From Corynebacterium rhinophilum (GTDB lineage: Bacteria > Actinomycetota > Actinomycetes > Mycobacteriales > Mycobacteriaceae): a stretch of 64,000 bases of DNA. Both the position numbers and the translations under genes were made by a program. The notes beneath the pieces were generated by a model, which saw only the letters and a program-made list of their open reading frames with translations, was not told the origin of the DNA and did not search any database. The stretch is from positions 1 through 64,000 of the forward strand of contig NZ_JASPHQ010000014.1 of NCBI RefSeq assembly GCF_030227225.1. The letters are read 5' to 3'. Below are positions 46,601 to 54,397 of this stretch, piece by piece (the first letter of the stretch is position 1; every line of letters begins with the position of its first letter).

Positions 46601-47061
46601 CCGGTTCCGTTACCGAAACCGTGCAGGGCTCCACGATGATCCCGAATACCCCGCCGGTGCACCTCAAGGAATCTTCCGCTATTACGGTGCCAGACGGCGA
46701 GGATAATGAGCAGCTTATCGATGGCAAGACGATCACCACCTGGTCCACGAAGGAAACCGGTTCAGGCGTGTTACTTACGCTGGATAACCCGGCCCACCTT
46801 TCGGTCATGACCGTGACCCACACCAGGTCCAATGGCGCGCACTATGACATCTACGGCGTCAACAAAGACGATTTCGATCCGGAACACCCGCAGCTGAGTT
46901 CCCTTCCCAAATTGGCGGAGGGCAAGTTCAAGCACGCAAACGAGGATTTAGAGTTGAAGGAGACGCCCCAGAAATTCGATGCCGCGCTCATAGTCATCAC
47001 GGATCTGCCTAAGTCAAAAGAGGTTACACTGGGGGAGGTCCAGCTTGTGGGCCATCCTTAA
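43624..47061 (+). CDS. murJ: lipid II flippase MurJ with C-terminal pseudokinase and extracellular domain
   Basis: The 1145-residue protein begins with a cytoplasmic tail, then the MurJ core of about 14 helices (about 95-620) with GFLRQMLIGATLGATVGTAFSSANQIPNLVTE. A protein kinase-like domain follows (about 675-830); it lacks a clear VAIK lysine and the HRD/DFG catalytic motifs, so it is a pseudokinase. One helix (about 960-985) leads to a beta-rich extracellular domain. Rv3910 has the same layout, where the pseudokinase recruits FhaA. Confidence 0.92.
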   Translation: MTEKDGRQAHHAEKAPAGAVDPTDTAPNAEENRVPVTVGARGRIVRASPPAPVPEKRPKPSVQNTTVPPEEDKSALTGRNAEIEASNQDVIRATGTMAIATLLSRITGFLRQMLIGATLGATVGTAFSSANQIPNLVTEIVLGAVLTSLVVPVLVRAEKEDSDRGETFVRRLFTLAFSILGIVTILSVIFAPLLTRMMLPEDSKANAVQATSLAFLLLPQILFYGLFALFQAVLNTKNIFGPGAWAPVINNIISISVLLAYRFLPGRLDPHEPTPVADPHIMLLGLGTTTAVIVQCLILVPYLKKAGINLRPKWGLDARIKQFGGMALAIITYVAISQLGYVVTSRVAAYADAGAPLVYQNAWLMLQVPYGVIGVTLLTAIMPRLSRNAADGDVDAVVRDLTLGTKLTFIALIPIVIFMTGFGVPIARALFQYGAYGADSAEQLGLTISFSAFTLIPYALVLLHLRVFYAREEAWTPTFIIAGITLTKVVLTLLAPLMTSNPDRVVILLGTANGFGFVSGAVIGGFLLKRKLGSLGGKAVTQTVLWSAGAGAVGLVVSWALYWLMQLVLPEQLPSIVSLVKVVALGIVFVIITGLVLSKSSLPEVQNLARALQRIPGMSRFITVDSSKAIEVEEPDLQEIQPVYTQDSFNATLVPPPMSAGIVRGPRLVPGAPVSDGRFRLLQDHGAVSGARFWQAREQSTGRLVALTFVDTNTQAPIAPSTPTVSARRSAEISRNTRRLAELNLETMADNIEILSYRTGCLVVADWFEGTSLKQVAEADNLDPNSVARATAPLFADAATAHDAGLILGVEHRDRFRVSTSGIVKVAFPAVLDGTSAESDREALSSALSMLVESTEPSPKKLRDISDDANLTADEAAERLEAARLAFDAADAETREEKLEELQEAEGLTSAGIAKRLREFAPEEQEEKTEALPVVVEDEPSQEEDPKQEPGFGGRGYSGSGVVVIGIFATIFVVGMAALTTWVMSLLSDVEKTGSVTETVQGSTMIPNTPPVHLKESSAITVPDGEDNEQLIDGKTITTWSTKETGSGVLLTLDNPAHLSVMTVTHTRSNGAHYDIYGVNKDDFDPEHPQLSSLPKLAEGKFKHANEDLELKETPQKFDAALIVITDLPKSKEVTLGEVQLVGHP

Positions 47062-47104
47062 TACCGAGGTCAGCGGGTTGGAAAAAGAATTTTTACTTCA
47101 AGGC

Positions 47105-47152
47105 TTGACTAAAGTGCGTAGTCGAGTATCGTAGTTGGTGTTACATCAACAA
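47105..47152 (+). promoter_or_regulatory. yceI promoter with RosR-like operator
   Basis: TTGACT (47105-47110) and TATCGT (47127-47132) are 16 bp apart. TTGGTGTTACATCAACAA (47135-47152) overlaps the expected transcript start and matches 16 of 18 positions of the C. glutamicum RosR consensus as I recall it (TTGTTGAYRYRTCAACWA). A second inverted repeat GACTA-N7-TAGTC lies between the promoter elements. Confidence 0.65.
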
Positions 47153-47172
47153 CAACGTTAGGAGAATCAATT

Positions 47173-47706
47173 ATGTCCCTCGCAGCAGGTACCTACACCA
47201 TCGACAAAGAGCACACCGTTATCGGCTTCGTTACCAAGCACGCCATGGTCACCAAGGTGCGCGGCAACTTCGGTGAATTCGAAGGCACCATCAACGTCGC
47301 CGAGAACATCGCGGACTCCACCGCAGAGGCCACCATCAAGGCTGACTCCATCTCCACCGGCAACGAAGACCGTGATGGCCACGTAAAGAACGAAGACTTC
47401 TTCAACGTGGAGGAGTACCCAGAGCTTTCCTTCACCACCACCAACGTCAACGTTGATGAGGACGGCAACGGCACCGTCACCGGTGACCTCACCATCAAGG
47501 GCACCACCAAGTCTGTCGACCTCAAGGTTGAAGAGGTCGCTACCGCTGAGGACCCATTCGGCAACTTCCGTCTGGGCTTCGAGGCACAGACCAAGATCAA
47601 CCGCAAGGACTTCGGCATCGACTTCAACGCTCCGCTCAAGACCGGCGGCGTCCTCGTTTCTGAAGACATCAAGATCGAGCTCGAGGTTTCTGCCATCAAG
47701 CAGTAA
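47173..47706 (+). CDS. yceI: YceI-family lipocalin-like protein
   Basis: The 177-residue protein is a single YceI beta-barrel, with FVTKHAMVTKVRGNFGEFEG, EEYPELSFTTT and GDLTIKGTTKSVDL. YceI domains bind polyisoprenoid-like ligands such as ubiquinone or other quinones. No signal peptide is seen. A strong ribosome-binding site (AGGAG) precedes the ATG. Codon usage is highly biased, suggesting high expression. A terminator follows and a RosR-like box precedes it. Confidence 0.9.
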   Translation: MSLAAGTYTIDKEHTVIGFVTKHAMVTKVRGNFGEFEGTINVAENIADSTAEATIKADSISTGNEDRDGHVKNEDFFNVEEYPELSFTTTNVNVDEDGNGTVTGDLTIKGTTKSVDLKVEEVATAEDPFGNFRLGFEAQTKINRKDFGIDFNAPLKTGGVLVSEDIKIELEVSAIKQ

Positions 47707-47756
47707 TCGCACTTCCTTGAAGATCTTGGGCCTCACAGCCCCCCTGGTTACCAACC

Positions 47757-47799
47757 ACTAAAGCCCGCGCCGCCTCGCCGCCCGGCCGCGGGCTTTAGT
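47757..47799 (+). terminator. intrinsic terminator after yceI
   Basis: ACTAAAGCCCGCG pairs with CGCGGGCTTTAGT over 13 bp. The T run is short on the plus strand (CTTTAGTCATATT). Confidence 0.8.
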
Positions 47800-48007
47800 C
47801 ATATTCCCTGCCCAAGGCTTTCAAGCCTGCGCCCGCGCTAGGGTGGCACGGGCCCATACCAGAGCAAACTCACCCTTCCTCTGCTCCTAGCATGCAATAA
47901 TGATGGTGTACACCTCCCTTAGGTACGCGGATTTGATGTGTGAGTCTGCGCCTACGCGAATGATCGAGCAGATCTTGATTGCCGGGACGAGACGCAAGGA
48001 GAACACC

Positions 48008-48355
48008 ATGAAAACGGCCACTACTTCACAAGGCCTCACCTACGCATCGCTGGGGATATTGGCGGTCTCCTCGTGCCTGTGGGCTATGTACATGCAAGAC
48101 AATGCATTTGTAATTATTGGCCTGCTTTTTGGAACGGCGGTCACCGCTTGGCAGATTCATCACTATAAGGCGACGATTCCACTTGCCGTTAATTCCATTG
48201 CGATAGCCGCCGGGATTGTGTCAGCTGTGAGCTTTGCAGTCCGAGAGAACATTTCAAGTTCCGCAATGGCATCCTTTAGCTTTGCCACTGCTGGCGTACT
48301 GATCGCATACGTTGCTTTCGCCGCTGTAGCGATTATCAAATCTCAGCAGAAGTGA
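48008..48355 (+). CDS. small integral membrane protein, 115 aa
   Basis: Four hydrophobic helices fill the protein (about 9-27, 33-48, 54-73, 86-108), with a short basic C-terminus. AAGGAG lies seven bases before the ATG at 48008; longer readings lack such a site. The family is not recognised. The 200-bp gap before it shows no other feature after the yceI terminator. Confidence 0.7.
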   Translation: MKTATTSQGLTYASLGILAVSSCLWAMYMQDNAFVIIGLLFGTAVTAWQIHHYKATIPLAVNSIAIAAGIVSAVSFAVRENISSSAMASFSFATAGVLIAYVAFAAVAIIKSQQK

Positions 48356-48440
48356 ATGCTGAGCCCAGCATCGCCACACTCCGCTTATCAAATCCAAAAC
48401 CTTGTTACATCTCCCGCTGCGGTAACTATAGTTTCTAACT

Positions 48441-50960
48441 ATGACGACACAACGCGATAAAACCCAGCACGAGCTGCTTCAGGAGCGCGCTGCGGCAGTA
48501 GACCTGTGGGCATACCACCTGCACCTGGACTTATCTCAGGTGAAGGAAAGCCCCACGTTCGGCGCGACGAGCCGCATTAAGCTCACCACCACCGAGCCCG
48601 AGCTTTTCGTGGACTACCTGGGAGAATCGGTAGAACAGGTAACGGTTAACGGTCAGGCGCAGGACGTCGATTTTGATGGCAGCCTTATCCGCCTCCACGG
48701 GCTACCGGTGGGGGAGGAGCTGACGATTGAGGTCACTGGCGCCTCGCGCTACTCGCGCACGGGCCAGGGTTTGCACCGCATGCACGACCAGGCCGATGAC
48801 GCGACCTATCTGTACTCGCACCTCGAGCCTTCCGATGCCCGCCGCATCTTTCCCTGCTTTGAGCAGCCGGATCTCAAGGCGCCGTTCCACGTCACCATGA
48901 CCGCACCGAAGGACTGGCAGATCCTCTCCAATCAGCCGGAGATCGAGCGCGAAGAGCACGGGGACAATGCTACGGTTCGCTTTGCGCCCACGCCGCCGCT
49001 TTCGACGTACCTCACCTCTTTTGCCGCTGGGCCATATAAGTATCAGGAACGCACCTGGACTTCGCCGGATGGCGATCACTCGGCGCAGCTGCGCGCCTTT
49101 GCCCGCGCCTCCATGTTTGAGTACTTGGACGAGGAAATCCTGGAGCTTACCGCGCAGGGCATGGACTATTTTCACGAGAATTTCGGCTTTGCTTACCCTT
49201 GGGGTAAGTACGATTCCATCTTCGTGCCGGAATATAACCTCGGCGCGATGGAGAACCCGGGCCTGGTGACCTTTACGGAAAGCTATATATTCCGCTCCAA
49301 GGCCACGCGCAGCCAGAAGGCCGCTCGCGCAAATACCATCCTGCACGAGATGTCCCACATGTGGTTCGGCGATCTTGTCACCCCGCAGTGGTGGGACGAT
49401 CTCTGGCTCAAGGAGTCCTTTGCCGAGTTCATGGGCGCCGATGCCTCCGTGCACGCCACGGCCTACGAAGAGGCGTGGGTCAACTTCGCTGGCGAGCGCA
49501 AAAACTGGGCCTACCTCCAAGATCAGCTTCCCACCACGCACCCCATCAAGGCCGAGATCCCAGACGTGGATGCCGCGCGCCAGAATTTCGATGGCATTAC
49601 CTATGCCAAGGGCGCGGCGGTGCTCAAGCAGCTCGTGCACTACGTGGGCCGCGATAACTTTTATGCGGGGGCGCGGGATTACTTCCAGGAGCATGCGTTT
49701 GCCGCGGCCACCTTCGATGACCTGCTCACGGCCCTGAAAAAGCACACTGACCGCGACCTCGATTCTTGGTCAAAGGCGTGGCTGCGCACCTGGGGTCCGG
49801 ATACCCTCACCCCGGAGCTGCACACGGAGGGCGAGAAGATTACCGAGCTCGCCATCAGCGCCGAGGCCGAGGATACGACCCGCCCGCACCGCCTGAGCGT
49901 GGCGCTTTTTGATGCCCACCTGAACAAGTACCGCGAGCTCGACATCGACCTTCCCGCCGGCGGCCACCGCACCATCGTGGATGAGGCGGCGGGGGAGAAG
50001 GCCCCGGCATTGCTGCTGCTTAACGATGCCGACCACACCTACACCAAGGTCCGCTTCGACGACGTTTCGCTTGCCACCATCAGCGACCACCTCTCCGAGG
50101 TCCAGGATGGGCTCAGCCGCGCGGTCATCTGGACCTCGTTGTGGAACCTCACCAGGGACGGGGAGTGGAATGCGGAGGAGTACGTGGGGGTCGTCGCCAA
50201 GCACGCGCCCGCAGAGACCAATGCCACGCTGCTGACCACCGCCTACGGCAATGCGCACTTTGCCATCCAGCACTATGTGGCCGAAGACCGCCGCGAGCAG
50301 GTGCGCGCCGAATTCGCCGATGCGCTGTGGGAACAGCTCGGCGCCGCGGATCCGGGCTCCGATGCGCAGCTCATTCTGGCCCGCACCGCCATTGCCGCAC
50401 TGGCCGCAACGCCGGAGGCCTCCGGCACCGAGCGCCTGCGGGACCTGCTCGCCGGCGCGGTGGAGGGCCTGCGCCTCGATCCGCAGATCCGCTGGTCCAT
50501 CCTGCGCGCCCTGGCCGCACGCGACGCCGTCGCACTGGCTGAACTGGAGGCAGAAAAGCAGCGCGATAATACGCTGACCGGCGCCGCCGAATTTTTGGGC
50601 GCTAGCCATGCCTTCCCCACGCCGGAGACCAAGCGGGCCGCCTTCGATAGCGCGCTGACGCCAGGGGAGTATTCCAATGCGGAGGTCGATGCCCTGCTAG
50701 CAGGCTTCAACGCCCCGCGCTCGGCAAAGCTGCAGGAAGAATTCGCCGAAGAGTTCTTCCGCCGCGTCGAAGATATTTGGGATAACCACCCCATCGAGAT
50801 CGCCAATCGGCTGATCCGGGGCCTCTACCCGGAAACTTCTATGGCGGAGTCCGCTACCACGGATCTCCTGCACAAGGATCTGCCGGGTGCGCTGCGCCGC
50901 GTGCTTCTAGAGTGCCGCGACCACCTGCGCCGCACCCTGCGCGTGCGCGCTCAGCAGTAG
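48441..50960 (+). CDS. pepN: aminopeptidase N (M1 family)
   Basis: The 839-residue metalloprotease has the substrate-binding GAMEN motif (GAMENPGLVTF), zinc motif HEMSHMWFGD and third ligand Glu in LKESFAEF. The catalytic Tyr region and the ERAP1-like C-terminal domain follow. It removes N-terminal residues from peptides in the cytoplasm. It stands alone between the small membrane gene and sigM. Confidence 0.95.
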   Translation: MTTQRDKTQHELLQERAAAVDLWAYHLHLDLSQVKESPTFGATSRIKLTTTEPELFVDYLGESVEQVTVNGQAQDVDFDGSLIRLHGLPVGEELTIEVTGASRYSRTGQGLHRMHDQADDATYLYSHLEPSDARRIFPCFEQPDLKAPFHVTMTAPKDWQILSNQPEIEREEHGDNATVRFAPTPPLSTYLTSFAAGPYKYQERTWTSPDGDHSAQLRAFARASMFEYLDEEILELTAQGMDYFHENFGFAYPWGKYDSIFVPEYNLGAMENPGLVTFTESYIFRSKATRSQKAARANTILHEMSHMWFGDLVTPQWWDDLWLKESFAEFMGADASVHATAYEEAWVNFAGERKNWAYLQDQLPTTHPIKAEIPDVDAARQNFDGITYAKGAAVLKQLVHYVGRDNFYAGARDYFQEHAFAAATFDDLLTALKKHTDRDLDSWSKAWLRTWGPDTLTPELHTEGEKITELAISAEAEDTTRPHRLSVALFDAHLNKYRELDIDLPAGGHRTIVDEAAGEKAPALLLLNDADHTYTKVRFDDVSLATISDHLSEVQDGLSRAVIWTSLWNLTRDGEWNAEEYVGVVAKHAPAETNATLLTTAYGNAHFAIQHYVAEDRREQVRAEFADALWEQLGAADPGSDAQLILARTAIAALAATPEASGTERLRDLLAGAVEGLRLDPQIRWSILRALAARDAVALAELEAEKQRDNTLTGAAEFLGASHAFPTPETKRAAFDSALTPGEYSNAEVDALLAGFNAPRSAKLQEEFAEEFFRRVEDIWDNHPIEIANRLIRGLYPETSMAESATTDLLHKDLPGALRRVLLECRDHLRRTLRVRAQQ

Positions 50961-51053
50961 GCGGTCAATAGACTGTACCGCCGCCGGCTCGCGCCGGAGT
51001 TCCCCTCGGGTCACAATTGCTTTAACACTTGTTGATCCGGGGGGAATCTACAG

Positions 51054-51602
51054 ATGCCATTAAGTCCTGACCACAGCGACGAAGAATTAGTTGATGCTTT
51101 TATCGAGGGGGATAATAAAGCCTTTTCCGCCATCGTGGAACGCCACCGCAAGCGGCTGACCACCGTGGCGCGGCGTTATACAAGGAATGAGTATGACGCG
51201 CAGGATGTCGTGCAAGAAGCCTTCCTGCGTGCCAGCTGCAATCTGCATAACTACCGGCGGGAATCGGCCTTAAGCACGTGGCTGCATCGCCTGGTGAAAA
51301 ACACCGGCTACGACTACTTAAATCACCGGGCTAATAGGGAAAACGCCTCGCTCGATAGCGATGATTTTGCCGATGATCGCAATCCACTGCTGGCGCATAA
51401 CCCATCTGAAAACCTTGCCGAGCAGCTCGTCGTCCGCGAGGCCATGGAGCTTTTAAGGCAAGACCAGCGCGAAGCCCTCATGCTTACCGATGTCGCCGGG
51501 TTCCGCGTCAACGAGGTCGCCACCGCCCAGGGCGTAAAGCCCGGGACCGTTAAATCTCGCCGGGCACGCGCCCGGGAGGTACTGCGCGAAGCCATCGGTT
51601 AA
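51054..51602 (+). CDS. sigM: ECF RNA polymerase sigma factor, SigM-like
   Basis: The 182-residue ECF sigma has region 2 (FSAIVERHRKRLTTVARRYTRNEYDAQDVVQEAFLRA) and region 4 (DVAGFRVNEVATAQGVKPGTVKSRRARAREVLREA). Synteny with murJ and trxB-trx identifies it as SigM, the disulfide-stress sigma of corynebacteria. GGGGGG lies nine bases before the ATG. No anti-sigma gene follows in the 132-bp gap. Confidence 0.9.
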   Translation: MPLSPDHSDEELVDAFIEGDNKAFSAIVERHRKRLTTVARRYTRNEYDAQDVVQEAFLRASCNLHNYRRESALSTWLHRLVKNTGYDYLNHRANRENASLDSDDFADDRNPLLAHNPSENLAEQLVVREAMELLRQDQREALMLTDVAGFRVNEVATAQGVKPGTVKSRRARAREVLREAIG

Positions 51603-51734
51603 CTACATCTCGATATCGCATCATTCTTGCATCAATTTCGCTGCGGCGAGCCTTTGCAATATGAACGATTCGCAATCTGGCGGGTAGACTCTTGACGTTA
51701 CGCAAAATGACACTGTGATTTTAGGGAGTTAGCA

Positions 51735-52661
51735 ATGACCGTCCACGATGTTGCCATCGTAGGTTCCGGACCTGCCGGTTATACCGCCGCGCTTTATGCC
51801 GCTCGTGCTGAACTCAGCCCCATTGTATTCGAGGGATTTGAATACGGTGGCGAATTAATGAACACCACCGAGGTGGAGAACTACCCAGGCTTCCAAAAGG
51901 GCATCATGGGCCCAGAGCTCATGGAAGAAATGCGCGCACAGTCAATCCGCTTTGGTGCGGATCTGCGCATGGAAGTCGTCGACTCCGTCGAGTTGGAGGG
52001 CGATATTAAAAAGCTCCACGTGGGCGACGAGGTTTTTGAAGCCCGCACGGTAATCCTCGCCACCGGCGCCGCACCACGCCACCTTGGCATTCCCGGCGAA
52101 GAAGAGCTCTCCGGCCGCGGTGTTTCTACCTGCGCTACGTGCGATGGCTTCTTCTTCAAGGGCCACAATATCGCCGTCATCGGCGGCGGCGATTCCGCTA
52201 TGGAGGAAGCTACCTTCCTGACTAAGTTCGCGGAGTCTGTCACCATTGTGAACCGCTCCGAAAACTTCCGCGCCTCCAAGATCATGTTGGACCGCGCCCA
52301 GGAGAACGAGCAGATTAAGTGGGAAACCAATAAGGTTGTCGAGCGCGTGCTTGAAGATGACGGCAAGGTCGGCGGCCTAGAGCTCAAGGACGTTGAGACT
52401 GGGGAAACCTCCACCTTGGACGTGACCGCCATGTTCGTTGCCATTGGCCACGATCCGCGTTCGTCCTTCCTCAACGGCCAGGTCAAGCTCAATGACAATG
52501 GTTACGTTGAGGTTGACCAGCCCTCTACTAAGACCTCTCTGCCTGGCGTTTTCGCTTGCGGTGACTTGGTAGATGACCACTATCAGCAGGCCATCACCGC
52601 TGCAGGTTCCGGCTGCCGCGCTGCCATGGATGCGGAACAATTCTTGGCTGCAAACCGTTAG
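51735..52661 (+). CDS. trxB: thioredoxin reductase
   Basis: The 308-residue flavoprotein has FAD site [17 protein letters not shown], redox pair CATC in [11 protein letters not shown], and NADPH site [16 protein letters not shown] precedes the ATG. A TAGACT -10-like element lies about 45 bases upstream. It is followed by thioredoxin after 7 bases. Confidence 0.96.
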   Translation: MTVHDVAIVGSGPAGYTAALYAARAELSPIVFEGFEYGGELMNTTEVENYPGFQKGIMGPELMEEMRAQSIRFGADLRMEVVDSVELEGDIKKLHVGDEVFEARTVILATGAAPRHLGIPGEEELSGRGVSTCATCDGFFFKGHNIAVIGGGDSAMEEATFLTKFAESVTIVNRSENFRASKIMLDRAQENEQIKWETNKVVERVLEDDGKVGGLELKDVETGETSTLDVTAMFVAIGHDPRSSFLNGQVKLNDNGYVEVDQPSTKTSLPGVFACGDLVDDHYQQAITAAGSGCRAAMDAEQFLAANR

Positions 52662-52668
52662 ATTCAGT

Positions 52669-52992
52669 ATGAGTAACGTCAAAAAGGTAACCACTGAAAC
52701 ATTCCGTTCTGATGTCATCGAGGCGGATAAACCCGTCGTCGTGGACTTCTGGGCGGAATGGTGCGGGCCATGCAAGAAGCTGTCTCCGATCTTGGAAGAG
52801 GTCGCAGATGAGCTCGACGGTGAAGTCACCATCGCCCAGGTCAACGTCGATGAAGAACGAAACCTCGGCGCCATGTTCCAAATCATGTCCATTCCAAATG
52901 TATTGATTTTCAACAACGGCGAAAAGGTCGACGAGTTTGTGGGCCTGCGTTCTAAAGATGACATCGTGGCGCAAGTGAAAAAGCAGCTATAG
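52669..52992 (+). CDS. trxA: thioredoxin
   Basis: The 107-residue protein has the active site WAEWCGPCKKLSP and the cis-Pro segment MSIPNVLIFNNGEKVDEFVG. The ATG at 52669 gives MSNVKKVTTETF. It is the electron acceptor of the upstream TrxB and corresponds to mycobacterial TrxC. Confidence 0.95.
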   Translation: MSNVKKVTTETFRSDVIEADKPVVVDFWAEWCGPCKKLSPILEEVADELDGEVTIAQVNVDEERNLGAMFQIMSIPNVLIFNNGEKVDEFVGLRSKDDIVAQVKKQL

Positions 52993-53074
52993 CTGTTACT
53001 CTTGTTACTAAAGTTACCGAGTAGGAAATCTGCCATGCGGCCTAAAGTCCTAGGCCGTGGAAGGGGTGAAAGGC

Positions 53075-54256
53075 GTGAATCGCGTTCTTCGGGTTGGTGA
53101 TTCAAGTGTGCGCGTAGCAGAAGCTCGCGCCACCTTGGCTCGCCTTGGCCTCTTATCAGATTTCACGGGCGAACTCTCTGCCTGGAAAAAGCAGAAGTAC
53201 TCCGAGACTGATAAGACCTTTGATGCCGATCTCGCTGAAGTGCTCAAGGCATTCCAGCAATCGCGCGGCATCCTCCCAACGGGAGAGATCGACGATCTCA
53301 CCCTGCGCGAATTGCGCCAAGCCTCTTATACCCTGGGCAGCCGCGTATTGAGCTATGAACCCACCAACCCATTGGTGGGCGATGACATTTCGCAATTGCA
53401 GCAACAACTGCAAGAGCTCGGTTTCTATCAAGATCGCGTCGATGGTCATTTTGGCCGCAATACCCACGCTGCCTTAACCGAATACCAGCACAATTGCGGG
53501 CTGCAGGAAGACGGCGTGTGTGGACCGGCTACCATTCGCGCGCTCAGCTTGCTCGGCCGCCGCATCACCGGCGGTTCGGCGCACAATATTTTGGAGCGCG
53601 AGCGTGTGCGCAATGCTGGTCCAAAGTTGGCGGGCAAGCGCGTGGTCATTGACCCTGCACTAAGTGGCCGGGACTCCGGCTTCACGGTCAAGGGCCGTTT
53701 TGGTGATATTTCTGAGCAAGAAATCCTCTGGGATCTCACCCAACGCATCGAAGGCCGAATGATCGCCGCCGGCATGGAAACCATTATTTCGCGCCCCCGC
53801 ACCGATGATGCGGACGTGCAATCCCGTGCCGAGCTAGCCAATGCCTTTGATGCCGATATGGTCATCTCTTTGGCGTGCGATTCTTATCCCAACGAGAAGG
53901 CCCACGGCGTAGCCACGTTCTACTTTGGTTCCGAATCCGGAAACTCCTCACTCATTGGTGAAACCCTTTCCGGCTTCATCCAGCGTGAAATCGTGGCGCG
54001 CACCGATCTGCAGGACTGTTCTAACCACGGCCGCACCTGGGATCTTTTGCGCCTGACGCAGATGCCGGTTGTTCAGATCTTTTTGGGTTACCTCACCAAT
54101 CCTGAGGACGTCAAAATTCTTACCAACCCGAAGCGCCGTGACGATATTGCAGAAGCAATCGTTATCGCCGTCAAGCGCATGTACCTCATGGAGCAGGACA
54201 CCGCCATTACCGGTACCTACAAATTCTCCGAGCTTCTTCAAGCGGAGCAGGCTTAG
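53075..54256 (+). CDS. cwlM: CwlM-like peptidoglycan-binding pseudo-amidase
   Basis: The 393-residue protein has two peptidoglycan-binding modules (about 5-75 and 88-160) and an Amidase_3 fold (about 185-370). The usual zinc His of DPGHGG is replaced (VVIDPALSGRDSGF) and the second His of the SIHAN motif is also missing (ISLACDSYP), so hydrolysis is unlikely. Mycobacterial CwlM regulates MurA and MurJ instead. GTG 53075 has AAGGGG upstream; GTGs at 53057 and 53066 are alternatives. No signal peptide is seen. Confidence 0.85.
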   Translation: MNRVLRVGDSSVRVAEARATLARLGLLSDFTGELSAWKKQKYSETDKTFDADLAEVLKAFQQSRGILPTGEIDDLTLRELRQASYTLGSRVLSYEPTNPLVGDDISQLQQQLQELGFYQDRVDGHFGRNTHAALTEYQHNCGLQEDGVCGPATIRALSLLGRRITGGSAHNILERERVRNAGPKLAGKRVVIDPALSGRDSGFTVKGRFGDISEQEILWDLTQRIEGRMIAAGMETIISRPRTDDADVQSRAELANAFDADMVISLACDSYPNEKAHGVATFYFGSESGNSSLIGETLSGFIQREIVARTDLQDCSNHGRTWDLLRLTQMPVVQIFLGYLTNPEDVKILTNPKRRDDIAEAIVIAVKRMYLMEQDTAITGTYKFSELLQAEQA

Positions 54257-54397
54257 CCTGCACAAGCTGGAGCGCACAGAGCGGACTTAATCACTGGCCG
54301 CTGCGCAAGATTAACTGCGTTATCTTGCACCAATAGAATTCATTCGATTAGTATCAGTCCAAGCTATTGATATCTACTAATTGAATGGATTCCTATA

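Noticed and set aside
44857..46662. 601-codon minus-strand frame inside murJ
   Set aside because: It is a shadow of the high-GC murJ coding sequence with repetitive His/Gly/Arg composition and no recognisable domain.
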